Program-made: the position numbers and the translations under genes
DNA from: Secundilactobacillus pentosiphilus
GTDB lineage: Bacteria; Bacillota; Bacilli; Lactobacillales; Lactobacillaceae
Assembly: GCF_002217985.1 (NCBI RefSeq)
Contig: NZ_BCMI01000011.1
Location: 1 to 64,000, forward strand
Reading direction: 5' to 3'
DNA length: 64,000 bases
Part shown: one piece after another, positions 8,341-17,088 of the stretch
Layout of the letters: each line of letters opens with the position of its first letter
Position numbering within the stretch: position 1 is the first letter of the stretch
Notes under the pieces: generated by a model
The model's database searches: none
What the model saw: only the letters and a program-made list of their open reading frames with translations
Told to the model about the DNA's origin: nothing

Positions 8341-8515
8341 GTGCTGAAACCCCCGATTTACCTGGGGTTACTTACTCTTTGGAAGTTAAATTTGACACTC
8401 AATATTTGAGTTTAATCATTAGTGAATTTGTTATTGCACCGTAAGTGATGAGATTATAGTAATCAATAAAAACATGGGTTACAATTTATTTAACTTATTT
8501 GGGGGAGTGGTTTCA

Positions 8516-10747
8516 TTGACTTCGTTCTTTACAATTTTGCTGCTAGTGGTTGCCGCGATTGCCGCCAACATTATCTACGCCATTTATCCGAAAATTCCGC
8601 TGGCCTTTTACGAAATTATTGCGGGAATACTGCTGTCGCTAGTACCGCTTTTCAATCATTTCCATTTGGAACCGGAAATCTTTATGCTGGTGATCATCGC
8701 GCCACTAATGTTTAATGACGGTCAAAATACCGACATGCACCGTTTACGCAAAAATATCAGCTCCACACTGTCCTTAGCCATTGTGCTGGCATTGGTCACC
8801 ATCCTCGCCGGCGGTGCGCTCACTCATACTCTCTGGCACACCCTGCCGTTAGCGCTGTGCTTTGCATTAGCTGCGATCGTCACACCGACAGATGCCGTAG
8901 CCGTGACCTCAATTACGTCTGGTATTGAAGTCCCCGAACACGTCATGGGGGCGTTAGAAAATGAATCACTCTTCAATGATGCTTCCGGCATCGTGGCCAT
9001 GGATCTGGCACTGACTGCTTTTAGTACCGGTGAATTTTCGCTGGCCCAAGGAACGGAACACTTTTTGGTCGTCTTCTTAGGCGGAATCGCAGTCGGCGCC
9101 GTTCTTGGAATGCTCATCGTCATGATCCGGGTGTTCTTTCAGCGTAAAACGCTGGACACCATCTCTGTCATCCTGCCGTTTAGCTTATTGACGCCGTTTA
9201 TTGTTTACTTAACCGCCGAACACTTCGGCTTTTCCGGTATTTTAGCCGTGGTGGCTGCCGGCATCGTTCACGGTATCCAGGGTCAGCGGCTGCGGTTAAC
9301 TTCAACTCAAACTCAAGTGGTCACCAAGACCACCTGGGAAACGGTGACCAACCTGCTTAACGGGTTCGTCTTCGTGTTACTGGGGGCTTCGATCCCAAGC
9401 GTTTGGAATGACCTTTCAACTACTGAAATGCGTGACTTACCACTTTTACTCATGACCGCGGTGGGCTTGTATCTGCTGATGACGCTGATGCGTTTCCTCT
9501 GGTGCATGTTTAACTTGGTTTCACTGCCGTTTAAGGAGACTCGTATCAAAGATAGTGTCGTGATGGCATTGAGCGGTGTTCATGGTACCATTACCCTGTC
9601 AATGGCCTTCTCGTTACCCCTAACTGTGGCTAACCACGTTTTCCCGTTTCGCAGCGCCATTATTTTGATTGCTGGCATCATCATTTTGCTTAGTATGATC
9701 GTCCCTACTTTATTGTTGCCGTTTCTCTTGCCAAATAAACAGGCACCCTACTCCGCTGATGAGTTTAGTGAACAACTGGTCAAAATGGTCAACTTCGCGA
9801 TCGATCAGCTGCGCAGTTTAAACGATCAATCCGGCGCGTTACCCGGCGTCATTGAAATTTTAAACAGTCAAAAAAGCCAGTACCGAAAAAACGCAAATTC
9901 TAAACTGGTTCATCAGTTGCTGGAACAGACCGAGGAAGTGGAGCAGTCAACCACATTAGAAATGATCGACAAGGGTGAAGTTGACGCCGCCATTGGCTGG
10001 CAGTATATTCGTGCGGTACTCTTTCAATCACAGTTCGCTTTTCTCACACCTTGGGAAACAGCTAAAATGTGGGTCAAAATGCTCGGTTTTCGTTTATTCC
10101 CTAAAGCCTCTCGCAACCACTTCAATAAGGCCTTTGTGAAAACGCGTCAAGCGAAGATGAAATCGCTCCAAGGACACGGTCAGACCAAGGAATTTAATGA
10201 ATTTCAAAAATTCTATCGCGACCATCAAAACGACAAACTCCCTACTACTGATAAACAAAAGAGCAGACAGCAAAAACAGCTGGCACAATCAACTACGCCA
10301 AAATTACTGCCTGCCGTCAAGCAAATCGACAATTTACCGCAGGCTCAGCAAACTAACCCTGCCGTGCGGCCAGCTCGCGGACACCGTCATGGGCGCCGAC
10401 CACAAGGCCACGGCCGAAACGTGAGTCGGGAAGCACGGGCAGCGTTTGGTAAGTTAAGCGAAATCGGCTATAACCGGGTCATTGGCTACCTCGATTCCAT
10501 TGAAACCGACGATAACCGCCAGGAAATCGACGTCCTTCGTCACTACTACAATCAGCGTCACACGCGGCGAACTAAGAGTGAAGAAACGAGCGAGAAAGAA
10601 AACGAACTGTTCTTAATGGCCTTTCAATTTGAATACAGCTACGTGCAGGGCGTCAGTCAGCACGAACATCTCTCAAGCGAATTGGTGGATGAACTTCATA
10701 AGAAAATCTCGATGGACCAGATGGTTTATATGCAGAACGGCAATTAA
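8516..10747 (+). CDS. CPA1-family Na+/H+ antiporter (NhaP-like)
   Basis: About 743 residues. An N-terminal membrane domain (about 1-410, roughly 12 segments) carries the CPA1 signatures TPTDAVAVTSI and ENESLFNDASG, whose Asp residues bind and exchange cations. A cytosolic tail of about 320 residues contains a Gln/Lys-rich and Arg/His-rich linker (HRHGRRPQGHGR) and then a helical domain. The TTG at 8516 is preferred because GGGGGAG lies 8 bases upstream; the in-frame ATG at 8474 has no SD. Its role is probably pH and sodium homeostasis. The long tail exceeds most bacterial NhaP proteins and may be regulatory. Confidence 0.85.
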   Translation: MTSFFTILLLVVAAIAANIIYAIYPKIPLAFYEIIAGILLSLVPLFNHFHLEPEIFMLVIIAPLMFNDGQNTDMHRLRKNISSTLSLAIVLALVTILAGGALTHTLWHTLPLALCFALAAIVTPTDAVAVTSITSGIEVPEHVMGALENESLFNDASGIVAMDLALTAFSTGEFSLAQGTEHFLVVFLGGIAVGAVLGMLIVMIRVFFQRKTLDTISVILPFSLLTPFIVYLTAEHFGFSGILAVVAAGIVHGIQGQRLRLTSTQTQVVTKTTWETVTNLLNGFVFVLLGASIPSVWNDLSTTEMRDLPLLLMTAVGLYLLMTLMRFLWCMFNLVSLPFKETRIKDSVVMALSGVHGTITLSMAFSLPLTVANHVFPFRSAIILIAGIIILLSMIVPTLLLPFLLPNKQAPYSADEFSEQLVKMVNFAIDQLRSLNDQSGALPGVIEILNSQKSQYRKNANSKLVHQLLEQTEEVEQSTTLEMIDKGEVDAAIGWQYIRAVLFQSQFAFLTPWETAKMWVKMLGFRLFPKASRNHFNKAFVKTRQAKMKSLQGHGQTKEFNEFQKFYRDHQNDKLPTTDKQKSRQQKQLAQSTTPKLLPAVKQIDNLPQAQQTNPAVRPARGHRHGRRPQGHGRNVSREARAAFGKLSEIGYNRVIGYLDSIETDDNRQEIDVLRHYYNQRHTRRTKSEETSEKENELFLMAFQFEYSYVQGVSQHEHLSSELVDELHKKISMDQMVYMQNGN

Positions 10748-10849
10748 ATGAGGGGCTTAACTATCGAAAAATAACCATTTGGTTACCAAACTGTTATGTT
10801 ATCTTCACACTTTCTTCACATTTCGGCTTTATATTACTAATAACCTAAT

Positions 10850-10974
10850 ATTTAAGGATATTAAGTAAGCTTTTTCATTTTACTCCTCCAAAGTAAAATA
10901 AATTTCCGTGAACCCCATCACGAAAATGCCTACTCCTATGTTGGATCTACCCTCCCCCGGGTGGATCTTTTTTT
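10850..10974 (+). ncRNA. Candidate sRNA with CCUCC loop
   Basis: A promoter-like TTCACA (10815-10820), 17 bases, then TAATAA (10838-10843) precedes three hairpins: ATTTTACT/AGTAAAAT with loop CCTCCAA (10877-10899), CGTGA/TCACG (10907-10922) and a terminator GATCTACCC/GGGTGGATC followed by T7 (10944-10974). A loop complementary to Shine-Dalgarno sequences is typical of Gram-positive trans-acting sRNAs. Seen directly: structures and motifs; expression is inferred. Confidence 0.5.
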
Positions 10975-10976
10975 GT

Positions 10977-11597
10977 AGGGTGCGAAGGCAAGCGCCTAGA
11001 GACTGGAGCCTAGTGGGGAAAAGGTGGAAATCCCGGTCTTGGATTTATGCCTTTTTCCTACTAGGTGCAAGTCTCTGCTTGCTGGAACCCGACTAAATCC
11101 AGGGTGCGAAAGCAAGCGCCTAGAGAGCGGAGTGTAAGGGGCGGACGACAAAAATCCCGGGTTTGGATTTTAGTTGGCTGTCACTTACATGCAGCTCTCT
11201 GCTTGCTGGAACCCGACTAAATCCAGGGTGCGAAAGCAAGCGCTTAGAGACTGGAGCCTAGTGGGGAAAAGGTGGAAATCCCGGGCTTGGATTTATGCCT
11301 TTTCTTCACTAGGTGCAAGTCTCTGCTTGCTGGAACCCGACTAAATTCAGGGTGCGGAAGCAAGCGCCTAGAGACTGGAGCCTAGTGGGGAAAAGGTGGA
11401 AATCCCGGGCTTGGATTTATGCCTTTTTCCTACTAGGTGCAAGTCTCTGCTTGCTGGAACCCGACTAAATCCAGGGTGCGAAAGCAAGCGCTTAGAGACT
11501 GGAGCCTAGTGGGGAAAAGGTGGAAATCCCGGTCTTGGATTTATGCCTTTTCTTCACTAGGTGCAAGTCTCTGCTTGCTGTAGCCCGACTAAGCTCA
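10977..11597 (+). repeat. Tandem array of five 124-bp hairpin units (R3-R7)
   Basis: Units start at 10977, 11101, 11225, 11349 and 11473, an exact 124-bp period. Each has borders GGGTGCG and GGAACCCGACTAAATYC, an outer stem (GAGACTGG with AGTCTC), variable inner arms and the apical AAATCC/GGATTT stem. Units 1, 3, 4 and 5 share a left arm CCTAGTGGGGAAAAGG; their right arms alternate between two sequences, both able to pair through G-U wobbles. Unit 2 (from 11101) has a different arm set. No protein coding is seen. Confidence 0.9.
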
Positions 11598-11741
11598 GTC
11601 GCCAGAACCCAGCCTGAATTTTAGTCACGCCCTTAATCACCCCAACTCCTCTACATAACACTGGTATTCACCGAGTTGCTATCCCGACAGAAAAAAACTA
11701 TAATTTTCTATAACATTACTAACCGCATTGGAGGAAACGAA

Positions 11742-13322
11742 ATGGTCACACTCACGATTCTTTCAACCAGCGATACGCACGGCTTTATTTTTCCAACTAA
11801 TTACGTCAAGCCCAGAGCAAACATGCCGTTTGGACTCATTCGGGCCGCAACTGTGCTTGCTAAGGAACAGCAGTCAGCACCGGGGCCGGTAATCACCATT
11901 GATGATGGTGATTTTTTAGCTGGTTCACCTTTAGCCTACTATGTCGCTCAGGTGCAACCGCATTCAGACCCGCTGCCGCTAGCCAGGATCTACAATCAAA
12001 TCCACTACGATGCCGAAATTTTAGGCAACCATGAGTTTGACTATGGGACTGACTACTTGGAGCGCGCGCTGGCTGCTAGTGACCGCCCAGTTGTCAACGC
12101 AAATATTCTGGATAGTGCTGGCCGGCCGCTTTTTGGTCAGCAGTACCGAATCATTGAACGTGCTGGCATCAAAATTGCTATTTTAGGATTAACGACCCGC
12201 GCCGTATTACAGTGGAAGAATCATGATAACGTCAACGAAGAAGTCCACTTCCACACTGCTGTTTCGGTTGCTAAGGAATTAGTACCTCGGCTGAAGAAAA
12301 TCGCCGACGTTGTCATCGTATGTTATCATGGCGGTTTTGAACGTAATTTAAAGACGGGCAAAATCATTGAATCGCTGAGTAACGGCGAAAATGAAGCTTA
12401 TCAGCTGCTCTCTGAAGTCAAAGGGATCGATGCCTTGATCACTGGGCATCAGCACCGTAAAATAGCGACCAAGGTCTTCAACGTGCCGGTGACGCAGCCT
12501 GGTTACCGCGGTGAAGCCGTCGGTAAAATCATTATTAATCTAGAACCGTCAAGGGATGGTGGGTACATCATCACTGACAGAGGCGCTCATTTAATTGAGA
12601 CAAAAAACGCCGAGTTTGACCGAAACGTTGCCATTTATAGTCATCAGCTTGATAAAAAGGTGGATCACTGGCTAGCTGAGCCGTTGGCACAGATAGATGG
12701 TGATCTGACCTTCAAAAGTGCTCAGAAGGCCAGAATGAACGAAACTGCCTACACCGAATTTATTCAGCACGTACAAATGACCACGATGGGTGCTGATATT
12801 TCTGCAACCTCACTATTTAATAATGAAGGTCACGGATTTGAAAACCCCATCACCATGCGCAACATCATGACGAACTACGTCTATCCAGATGGTCTGGCCT
12901 TAGAACTCGTCACCGGCCAAGAACTAAAGGCGGCCCTTGAAAAAGCTGCGACTTATTTCACGCTTAATTTAAACGATCAAATCGTTGTTAATCCGGCATT
13001 TTATTCCCCGAAATTACGCCATTATAATTATGATATGTATGAAGGTATCAACTACCGGATCAACGTTGCTAAACCGGTCGGCCACCGTATTGATAAGCTG
13101 CTGTACAAGGGTAAGCCTGTCACCGACGAGCAAACCTTCAAACTTGTCTTGAACCGTTACCGTGCTGGTGGCGGCGGCCACTATGATATGTTCCGCGCAG
13201 ATAAGATCATTGCGGAAAATAAAACTCCGATGAGTCAACTAATTGCCGATTACCTGAGGGCCCACTCGGTGATTAAAGCAACAGCCGATCACAATTTTGA
13301 AGTGGTAAACGAGCCGGAATAA
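11742..13322 (+). CDS. 5'-nucleotidase / cyclic phosphodiesterase family metallophosphatase
   Basis: A 526-residue enzyme of the UshA/YfkN superfamily. The N-terminal calcineurin-like domain shows the metal motifs TSDTHG, DDGDF, GNHEFDYG, CYHGG and GHQHRK. The C-terminal 5'-nucleotidase domain (about 330-510) contains TSLFNNEG and RYRAGGGGHYDM. It would dephosphorylate nucleotides or 2',3'-cyclic nucleotides. There is no signal peptide or wall anchor, so unlike secreted relatives it appears cytosolic. The start at 11742 is set by TTGGAGGAAA. Nothing links it functionally to the neighbouring CRISPR locus. Confidence 0.9.
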   Translation: MVTLTILSTSDTHGFIFPTNYVKPRANMPFGLIRAATVLAKEQQSAPGPVITIDDGDFLAGSPLAYYVAQVQPHSDPLPLARIYNQIHYDAEILGNHEFDYGTDYLERALAASDRPVVNANILDSAGRPLFGQQYRIIERAGIKIAILGLTTRAVLQWKNHDNVNEEVHFHTAVSVAKELVPRLKKIADVVIVCYHGGFERNLKTGKIIESLSNGENEAYQLLSEVKGIDALITGHQHRKIATKVFNVPVTQPGYRGEAVGKIIINLEPSRDGGYIITDRGAHLIETKNAEFDRNVAIYSHQLDKKVDHWLAEPLAQIDGDLTFKSAQKARMNETAYTEFIQHVQMTTMGADISATSLFNNEGHGFENPITMRNIMTNYVYPDGLALELVTGQELKAALEKAATYFTLNLNDQIVVNPAFYSPKLRHYNYDMYEGINYRINVAKPVGHRIDKLLYKGKPVTDEQTFKLVLNRYRAGGGGHYDMFRADKIIAENKTPMSQLIADYLRAHSVIKATADHNFEVVNEPE

Positions 13323-13361
13323 TAGGCTAAAAATGATACTACAGAATATTTCAGAAACCGC

Positions 13362-13390
13362 TATTACTTCTATATTTCATGTGCTATAAT
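13362..13390 (+). promoter_or_regulatory. Promoter of the mini CRISPR array
   Basis: An extended -10 TGCTATAAT (13382-13390) with a weak TATTAC at the -35 position. Transcription would begin near 13397, just before the first repeat. Confidence 0.55.
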
Positions 13391-13404
13391 TTTCTTAATT
13401 TAAA

Positions 13405-13498
13405 ATAATAGTGTCTTTACAAATCCTACTAACTGAGAGCAATTAAACTCGTGGCTATTTTAGTCATAGTATCCTGACAAATCCTACTCAGTTAAAGG
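13405..13498 (+). CRISPR. Two-repeat, one-spacer CRISPR array
   Basis: Repeat 1 (13405-13440) and repeat 2 (13463-13498) are 36 bases each and share the core ACAAATCCTACT plus most flanking bases (about 26 of 36 identical). They enclose a 22-base spacer (13441-13462). The same core occurs at 16905-16940 in the tracrRNA anti-repeat, complementary to the transcript of this strand, which identifies these as true type II repeats. The spacer is shorter than the usual 30 bases. The array has its own promoter and a terminator directly after repeat 2. There is no leader-adjacent array growth and no adaptation genes nearby. Confidence 0.8.
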
Positions 13499-13536
13499 GC
13501 CGGTCAGCATCTTCCGATGCAGACCGGCCTTTTTTT
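13498..13536. terminator. Terminator shared by the CRISPR transcript and cas9
   Basis: Long stem GGCCGGTC-A-GCATC with GATGC-A-GACCGGCC, loop TTCC, then T7. The cas9 stop codon overlaps the T run, so array and cas9 transcripts converge here. Confidence 0.9.
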
Positions 13537-16500
13537 AAACTTCATTCAATCGAGTCGCGTGTTTGATCAACCGCCTTTCACCAATGTATTGCAGCTGGTA
13601 GCGTTGCAGCAGATCTAAGCTCGACAGCGTCACCTCCTGAATCGTGTAACTGCTATCGTGTGCTCTAAACGTCAGACTGTTGGTTGCAATGTTGATCTTG
13701 GAAAAATAACAATCTAAACTCGTACAACTGGTTATTTGATCATCAGACCGTTTAAGCCGAATGGGCCGCTTACGTTCAATATGAATGGCATCATTTGGAT
13801 AAAGTGAGCAAATAAAGCGATCCTGCTTTTGCAGTACTTGCCAGTCACAATAAGCTTTTCGTGGTGTAATCACCCGGCTAGGCAACGCGTCACTGCCTAA
13901 ATCAGTTGGATAAATTGGTACACCAACGTATCCGCGATTACCACGAAAAATATCTACTCGGACTAGATGCGACTGTCCGCAGACCCCTTTTCCTTGTCTA
14001 ACTGGGGTTACCAATGTGGCTTTCTTGGCCACTTTAACTTTGGTAATGGTCATTGTACCTTTGCGTGTAGCTATTGTCAGCCGATTATCAGTAAATGCCT
14101 GGCGACCGCTGCCACCAGCCAGGATCAACGCTTTTTTAATTGCCTCATAAACAGCTTTGTTGCCCCCGTCTTCGGCTAATTGATAGACGCCTTTGTTCCC
14201 CGTAATTTTACTTTGATCCTGAGATAGTTTCAGAGTGTTGATTGGCACTCGCTGCAAAATCAGGCCAGTTTGGGCTAACTGCTTTTTAGAGTATACCGTC
14301 TCTTTATGTAACTCCCCCATGATTTTGCGTCGGGTAAGCCGCACAACAAATAAGGGTCGTAACTGCTTAATTTCTTGTGGCTGGTAATGTTGCCAATGCT
14401 GCCGCGCCATGACCTTCGCTGGATCAGTCGAAAGCCGGCCATTTAACTCAGCTTTAAACTCTGACCACGGCAGCGGTATTTGATTACTAACCTGTATGTA
14501 ATTATCTTGCAGATCATTAATTTTATGATCAAATCTTTGAAATACTGACCCGAGTGCACTATGATGACTGATTTCTCGTGCCTCACTGTAGCGGGCAAGC
14601 GTCCGCAAATATGGCGGCACCAGGCAACCAGTCATCACCGCAACAGCAGCGTGTTTTAAATCCGTCTCTTGACTCAATTTGGTGATACTAAACCGGCGTA
14701 ACAGCTGCCTTGTCATCCGCGCATTGATCGACGTTACTGGTACTCGATATTGAGATGTGAATTTAACGTTTTGACAAAAATACTGTTCCAGTAACTGGTT
14801 AACGTAGCAACCATCACCGGTATTATGATGATACCATCCTTCCTGATCGCTTAAAGTCGCACCGGCTTTTAATAAGCGTTGCCGTTTATAAAACGAACTG
14901 ATGATTTGTTCTACTCGCTCGCGATAACCTGACTGCTTTTCAACCGCCAAATACGCTAACGGGAGCTGATTTCCCTTATTCTGATTATTAGCGGTACTTG
15001 TCACCACTTTGTTTAAGTAACTATCATCGTAGCTCAGCGAGTAGGGCACGATGTGATCGATCTGGTAATCTGCGTTGCAGAATAGCTGCTCAGCATTAAT
15101 GGTCTTACCGCTATAAAGATCAATGCCCTGCTGTTCGGTGTACAGCAGCTGCTTTAAAATGTTTTCGCCGTTAACAGGTACCCCGATCTCCGCTAGCTGT
15201 TCAGCAAGCTTCGCGTTGCTTTTTTGATGTTTTTGGCGACGCTTTTCATCGTCGATCCGTTCTTGAAACGACCGGGTAAGCTCAGTTGCTGTTTCAAGGC
15301 GAATCGCATCTGGCCGCCCGTATTTTTGAACGATCTGCTTCACTACCTTAAGTGCCGTCATCACAGCTCTTTTAATTACCGGACTAGTCAGGTTACGCTG
15401 CAAATACTCACGGTCAATTTGCTGATTGGCTAGTGCATACCCCGCCGTTTCAACGGCAACTTCAAAACTGCGTCCCCGCCAAAGATACGGCCAAAGCTGC
15501 CGCATCGTTTTAAGTGAATATAGACTATGAGAAGTATAATTCAGCTTCAATAAACGCTCAATTTCAACAGCCGATAACACCGTCAATTCAGCTAAAGCCT
15601 GCCGTTTAGATTCACCACTTGAATAATTGGTTAAAATTGTGCCGATTTGATCGATCAGGTCACTGTTATCCGCGTAAAGACTGTCTTGCAAGGCCTTTTT
15701 TATATTATTGACTGGTTTAAAGTCGATAATTCGATGGCGTTTTTCGGTTTTTTTAAAGTCTTTATCCGTAGCGTAATTAACCAAATTAAAGCGTTCTTGA
15801 TCCGTTAAATCGAGCACGCGTCTGGCCTGGGAAAAATCCAAGCGTTGCTTTTGATGGGCGAAAGCAAGCAGTGAATGCCGCTGGACCGCCGTCAATAAAG
15901 TACCGTTGCGATCATCCTCACTGATGAGCCGAATTTCATTCACTGTTTTTAATAGTTGAAACTCGCAGTAACTGCGGGTCGCTTTGGCCGCTCGCATTTC
16001 ATTTGGATCTAAAATATCGTTTCCCACCATTTTTTCAATCAGGTTGCCACCGTATCTACTGGGAGCTCCCGGCCCCTGATCAAAATTGCGTTGACTCGTT
16101 AAAATTGCTATGTAGGTTTGCTGAAAAGCAGCCGTTATGTTGGTGTTAAATCGTCTTTGGCTGTTAATAATGAGTCGCGCTTCTGACTCGATCCATTCAC
16201 GTAGGGGCTGAACCAATGGATCTTCTAAATAATCCTTATTATGTTTAAATGCTTGAAAATGGTCATCATTAACCATCATCTCGCCCAAAGTGCGGTACTG
16301 CCCGCTTTGAAAAATTTGCTTGGTTACTTGAATTGAATGTAACAATCGCCCTAATTCAAAATCGTTTTTGGAAGCCGGCCCTGTAAGCTCGGCTTGACTA
16401 TTAGACTTGAAGCCGCGATGACCGGCTAAATAATATAACACTTCAAATAATTCCAGGTTAGTCAGTTGTTCATCAAGACCACGGACCCGTAACTGCCAAA

Positions 16501-16804
16501 TGTCTTGATGGGCACGTTTTTGACTAAAAAAAGCGGTTAACTCCACTTGTGTTAATAAACCCATCCGCTTAAACAGCCGTGCGACCCGTTTCTTTCTAAA
16601 TCGTGCTCGGCGGTATCGCCGACGGGCAATTCGGTGCTGACGTGTTTCCAATGCTAATGAGGCACCATCTTTGACCTGCTCCGCTTTTGGAAACATGACA
16701 CTGTTCAGTGTAAGGATCTTGTTTGGCCGTCCCTGACCATCCGTCTGTAAAACGGCATAGCCAACGGATGAAACACCAATATCCAAGCCAATCAAATAAC
16801 TCAT
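13535..16804 (-). CDS. cas9: Compact Cas9 with a substituted RuvC-III aspartate
   Basis: A 1089-residue RNA-guided DNA endonuclease. RuvC-I: LIGLDIGVSSVGYAVL with D8. Arg-rich bridge helix at about 55-85. RuvC-II: AIRLETATEL with E504. HNH: DHIVPYS with D583 and H584, plus N607. RuvC-III: DLKHAAVAVMTGC keeps H718 but has V721 where Cas9 proteins have the catalytic Asp (HHAxDA). The HNH nuclease should be active and RuvC impaired, a natural nickase-like pattern. Compact length resembles type II-C or small II-A enzymes. It is preceded by tracrRNA on the same strand; cas1, cas2, cas4 and csn2 are absent. One base (GTT to GAT) would restore Asp, so a sequencing error or recent mutation is possible. 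Confidence 0.95.
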   Translation of the reverse strand: MSYLIGLDIGVSSVGYAVLQTDGQGRPNKILTLNSVMFPKAEQVKDGASLALETRQHRIARRRYRRARFRKKRVARLFKRMGLLTQVELTAFFSQKRAHQDIWQLRVRGLDEQLTNLELFEVLYYLAGHRGFKSNSQAELTGPASKNDFELGRLLHSIQVTKQIFQSGQYRTLGEMMVNDDHFQAFKHNKDYLEDPLVQPLREWIESEARLIINSQRRFNTNITAAFQQTYIAILTSQRNFDQGPGAPSRYGGNLIEKMVGNDILDPNEMRAAKATRSYCEFQLLKTVNEIRLISEDDRNGTLLTAVQRHSLLAFAHQKQRLDFSQARRVLDLTDQERFNLVNYATDKDFKKTEKRHRIIDFKPVNNIKKALQDSLYADNSDLIDQIGTILTNYSSGESKRQALAELTVLSAVEIERLLKLNYTSHSLYSLKTMRQLWPYLWRGRSFEVAVETAGYALANQQIDREYLQRNLTSPVIKRAVMTALKVVKQIVQKYGRPDAIRLETATELTRSFQERIDDEKRRQKHQKSNAKLAEQLAEIGVPVNGENILKQLLYTEQQGIDLYSGKTINAEQLFCNADYQIDHIVPYSLSYDDSYLNKVVTSTANNQNKGNQLPLAYLAVEKQSGYRERVEQIISSFYKRQRLLKAGATLSDQEGWYHHNTGDGCYVNQLLEQYFCQNVKFTSQYRVPVTSINARMTRQLLRRFSITKLSQETDLKHAAVAVMTGCLVPPYLRTLARYSEAREISHHSALGSVFQRFDHKINDLQDNYIQVSNQIPLPWSEFKAELNGRLSTDPAKVMARQHWQHYQPQEIKQLRPLFVVRLTRRKIMGELHKETVYSKKQLAQTGLILQRVPINTLKLSQDQSKITGNKGVYQLAEDGGNKAVYEAIKKALILAGGSGRQAFTDNRLTIATRKGTMTITKVKVAKKATLVTPVRQGKGVCGQSHLVRVDIFRGNRGYVGVPIYPTDLGSDALPSRVITPRKAYCDWQVLQKQDRFICSLYPNDAIHIERKRPIRLKRSDDQITSCTSLDCYFSKINIATNSLTFRAHDSSYTIQEVTLSSLDLLQRYQLQYIGERRLIKHATRLNEV

Positions 16805-16837
16805 CTGGTCACCTTCTTCAATGAAATTGACGCTATG

Positions 16838-16969
16838 AAAAAGATCGCCCCCACCTCAGTCTGAGATAGGGGCGAGAGCTTTACGGCAGTTCCGTAGAAC
16901 GCCTTATCATAGTATCCTTACAAATCCTACTAAGTAAGAATGCAACTCAAACTCAAGTTGTCTATATAT
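16838..16969 (-). ncRNA. tracrRNA
   Basis: Transcribed toward cas9. Order: 5' segment, anti-repeat (16905-16940, nearly perfect complement of the array repeats), the typical GATAAGGC junction, a small hairpin GGCGTTC-TACG-GAAC-T-GCC (16885-16903) and a terminator hairpin TCGCCCC/GGGGCGA (16845-16875) followed by TCTTTTT. This layout matches known tracrRNAs, in which the post-anti-repeat AAGGC element is followed by a nexus and terminal stems. Length is about 130 bases. Confidence 0.85.
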
Positions 16970-16975
16970 GATGCT

Positions 16976-17004
16976 ATTATAGCGATTTTAAATTAAAATG
17001 TCAC
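16976..17004 (-). promoter_or_regulatory. tracrRNA promoter
   Basis: GTGACA at 16999-17004, a 17-base spacer, and consensus TATAAT at 16976-16981. No separate promoter is evident for cas9 between 16804 and 16838, so cas9 may depend on read-through past the tracrRNA terminator. Confidence 0.8.
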
Positions 17005-17088
17005 CCGTTTCCTCTAATTTTTTAATCATTTATTAATCTTAACCATTTTAATACTAGCTTTGGAAAATTAAGTTTATCAGCTAATGTC

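Noticed and set aside
10908-11096. Open frame of 62 codons in the repeat array
   Set aside because: It is made of a terminator plus a hairpin repeat; the same repeat gives spurious frames at 1598-1789 and 53536-53733.
16838-16969. tracrRNA region as a third CRISPR repeat with spacers
   Set aside because: Only one repeat-like segment occurs there; orientation, promoter, junction motif and terminator identify it as the anti-repeat of a tracrRNA.
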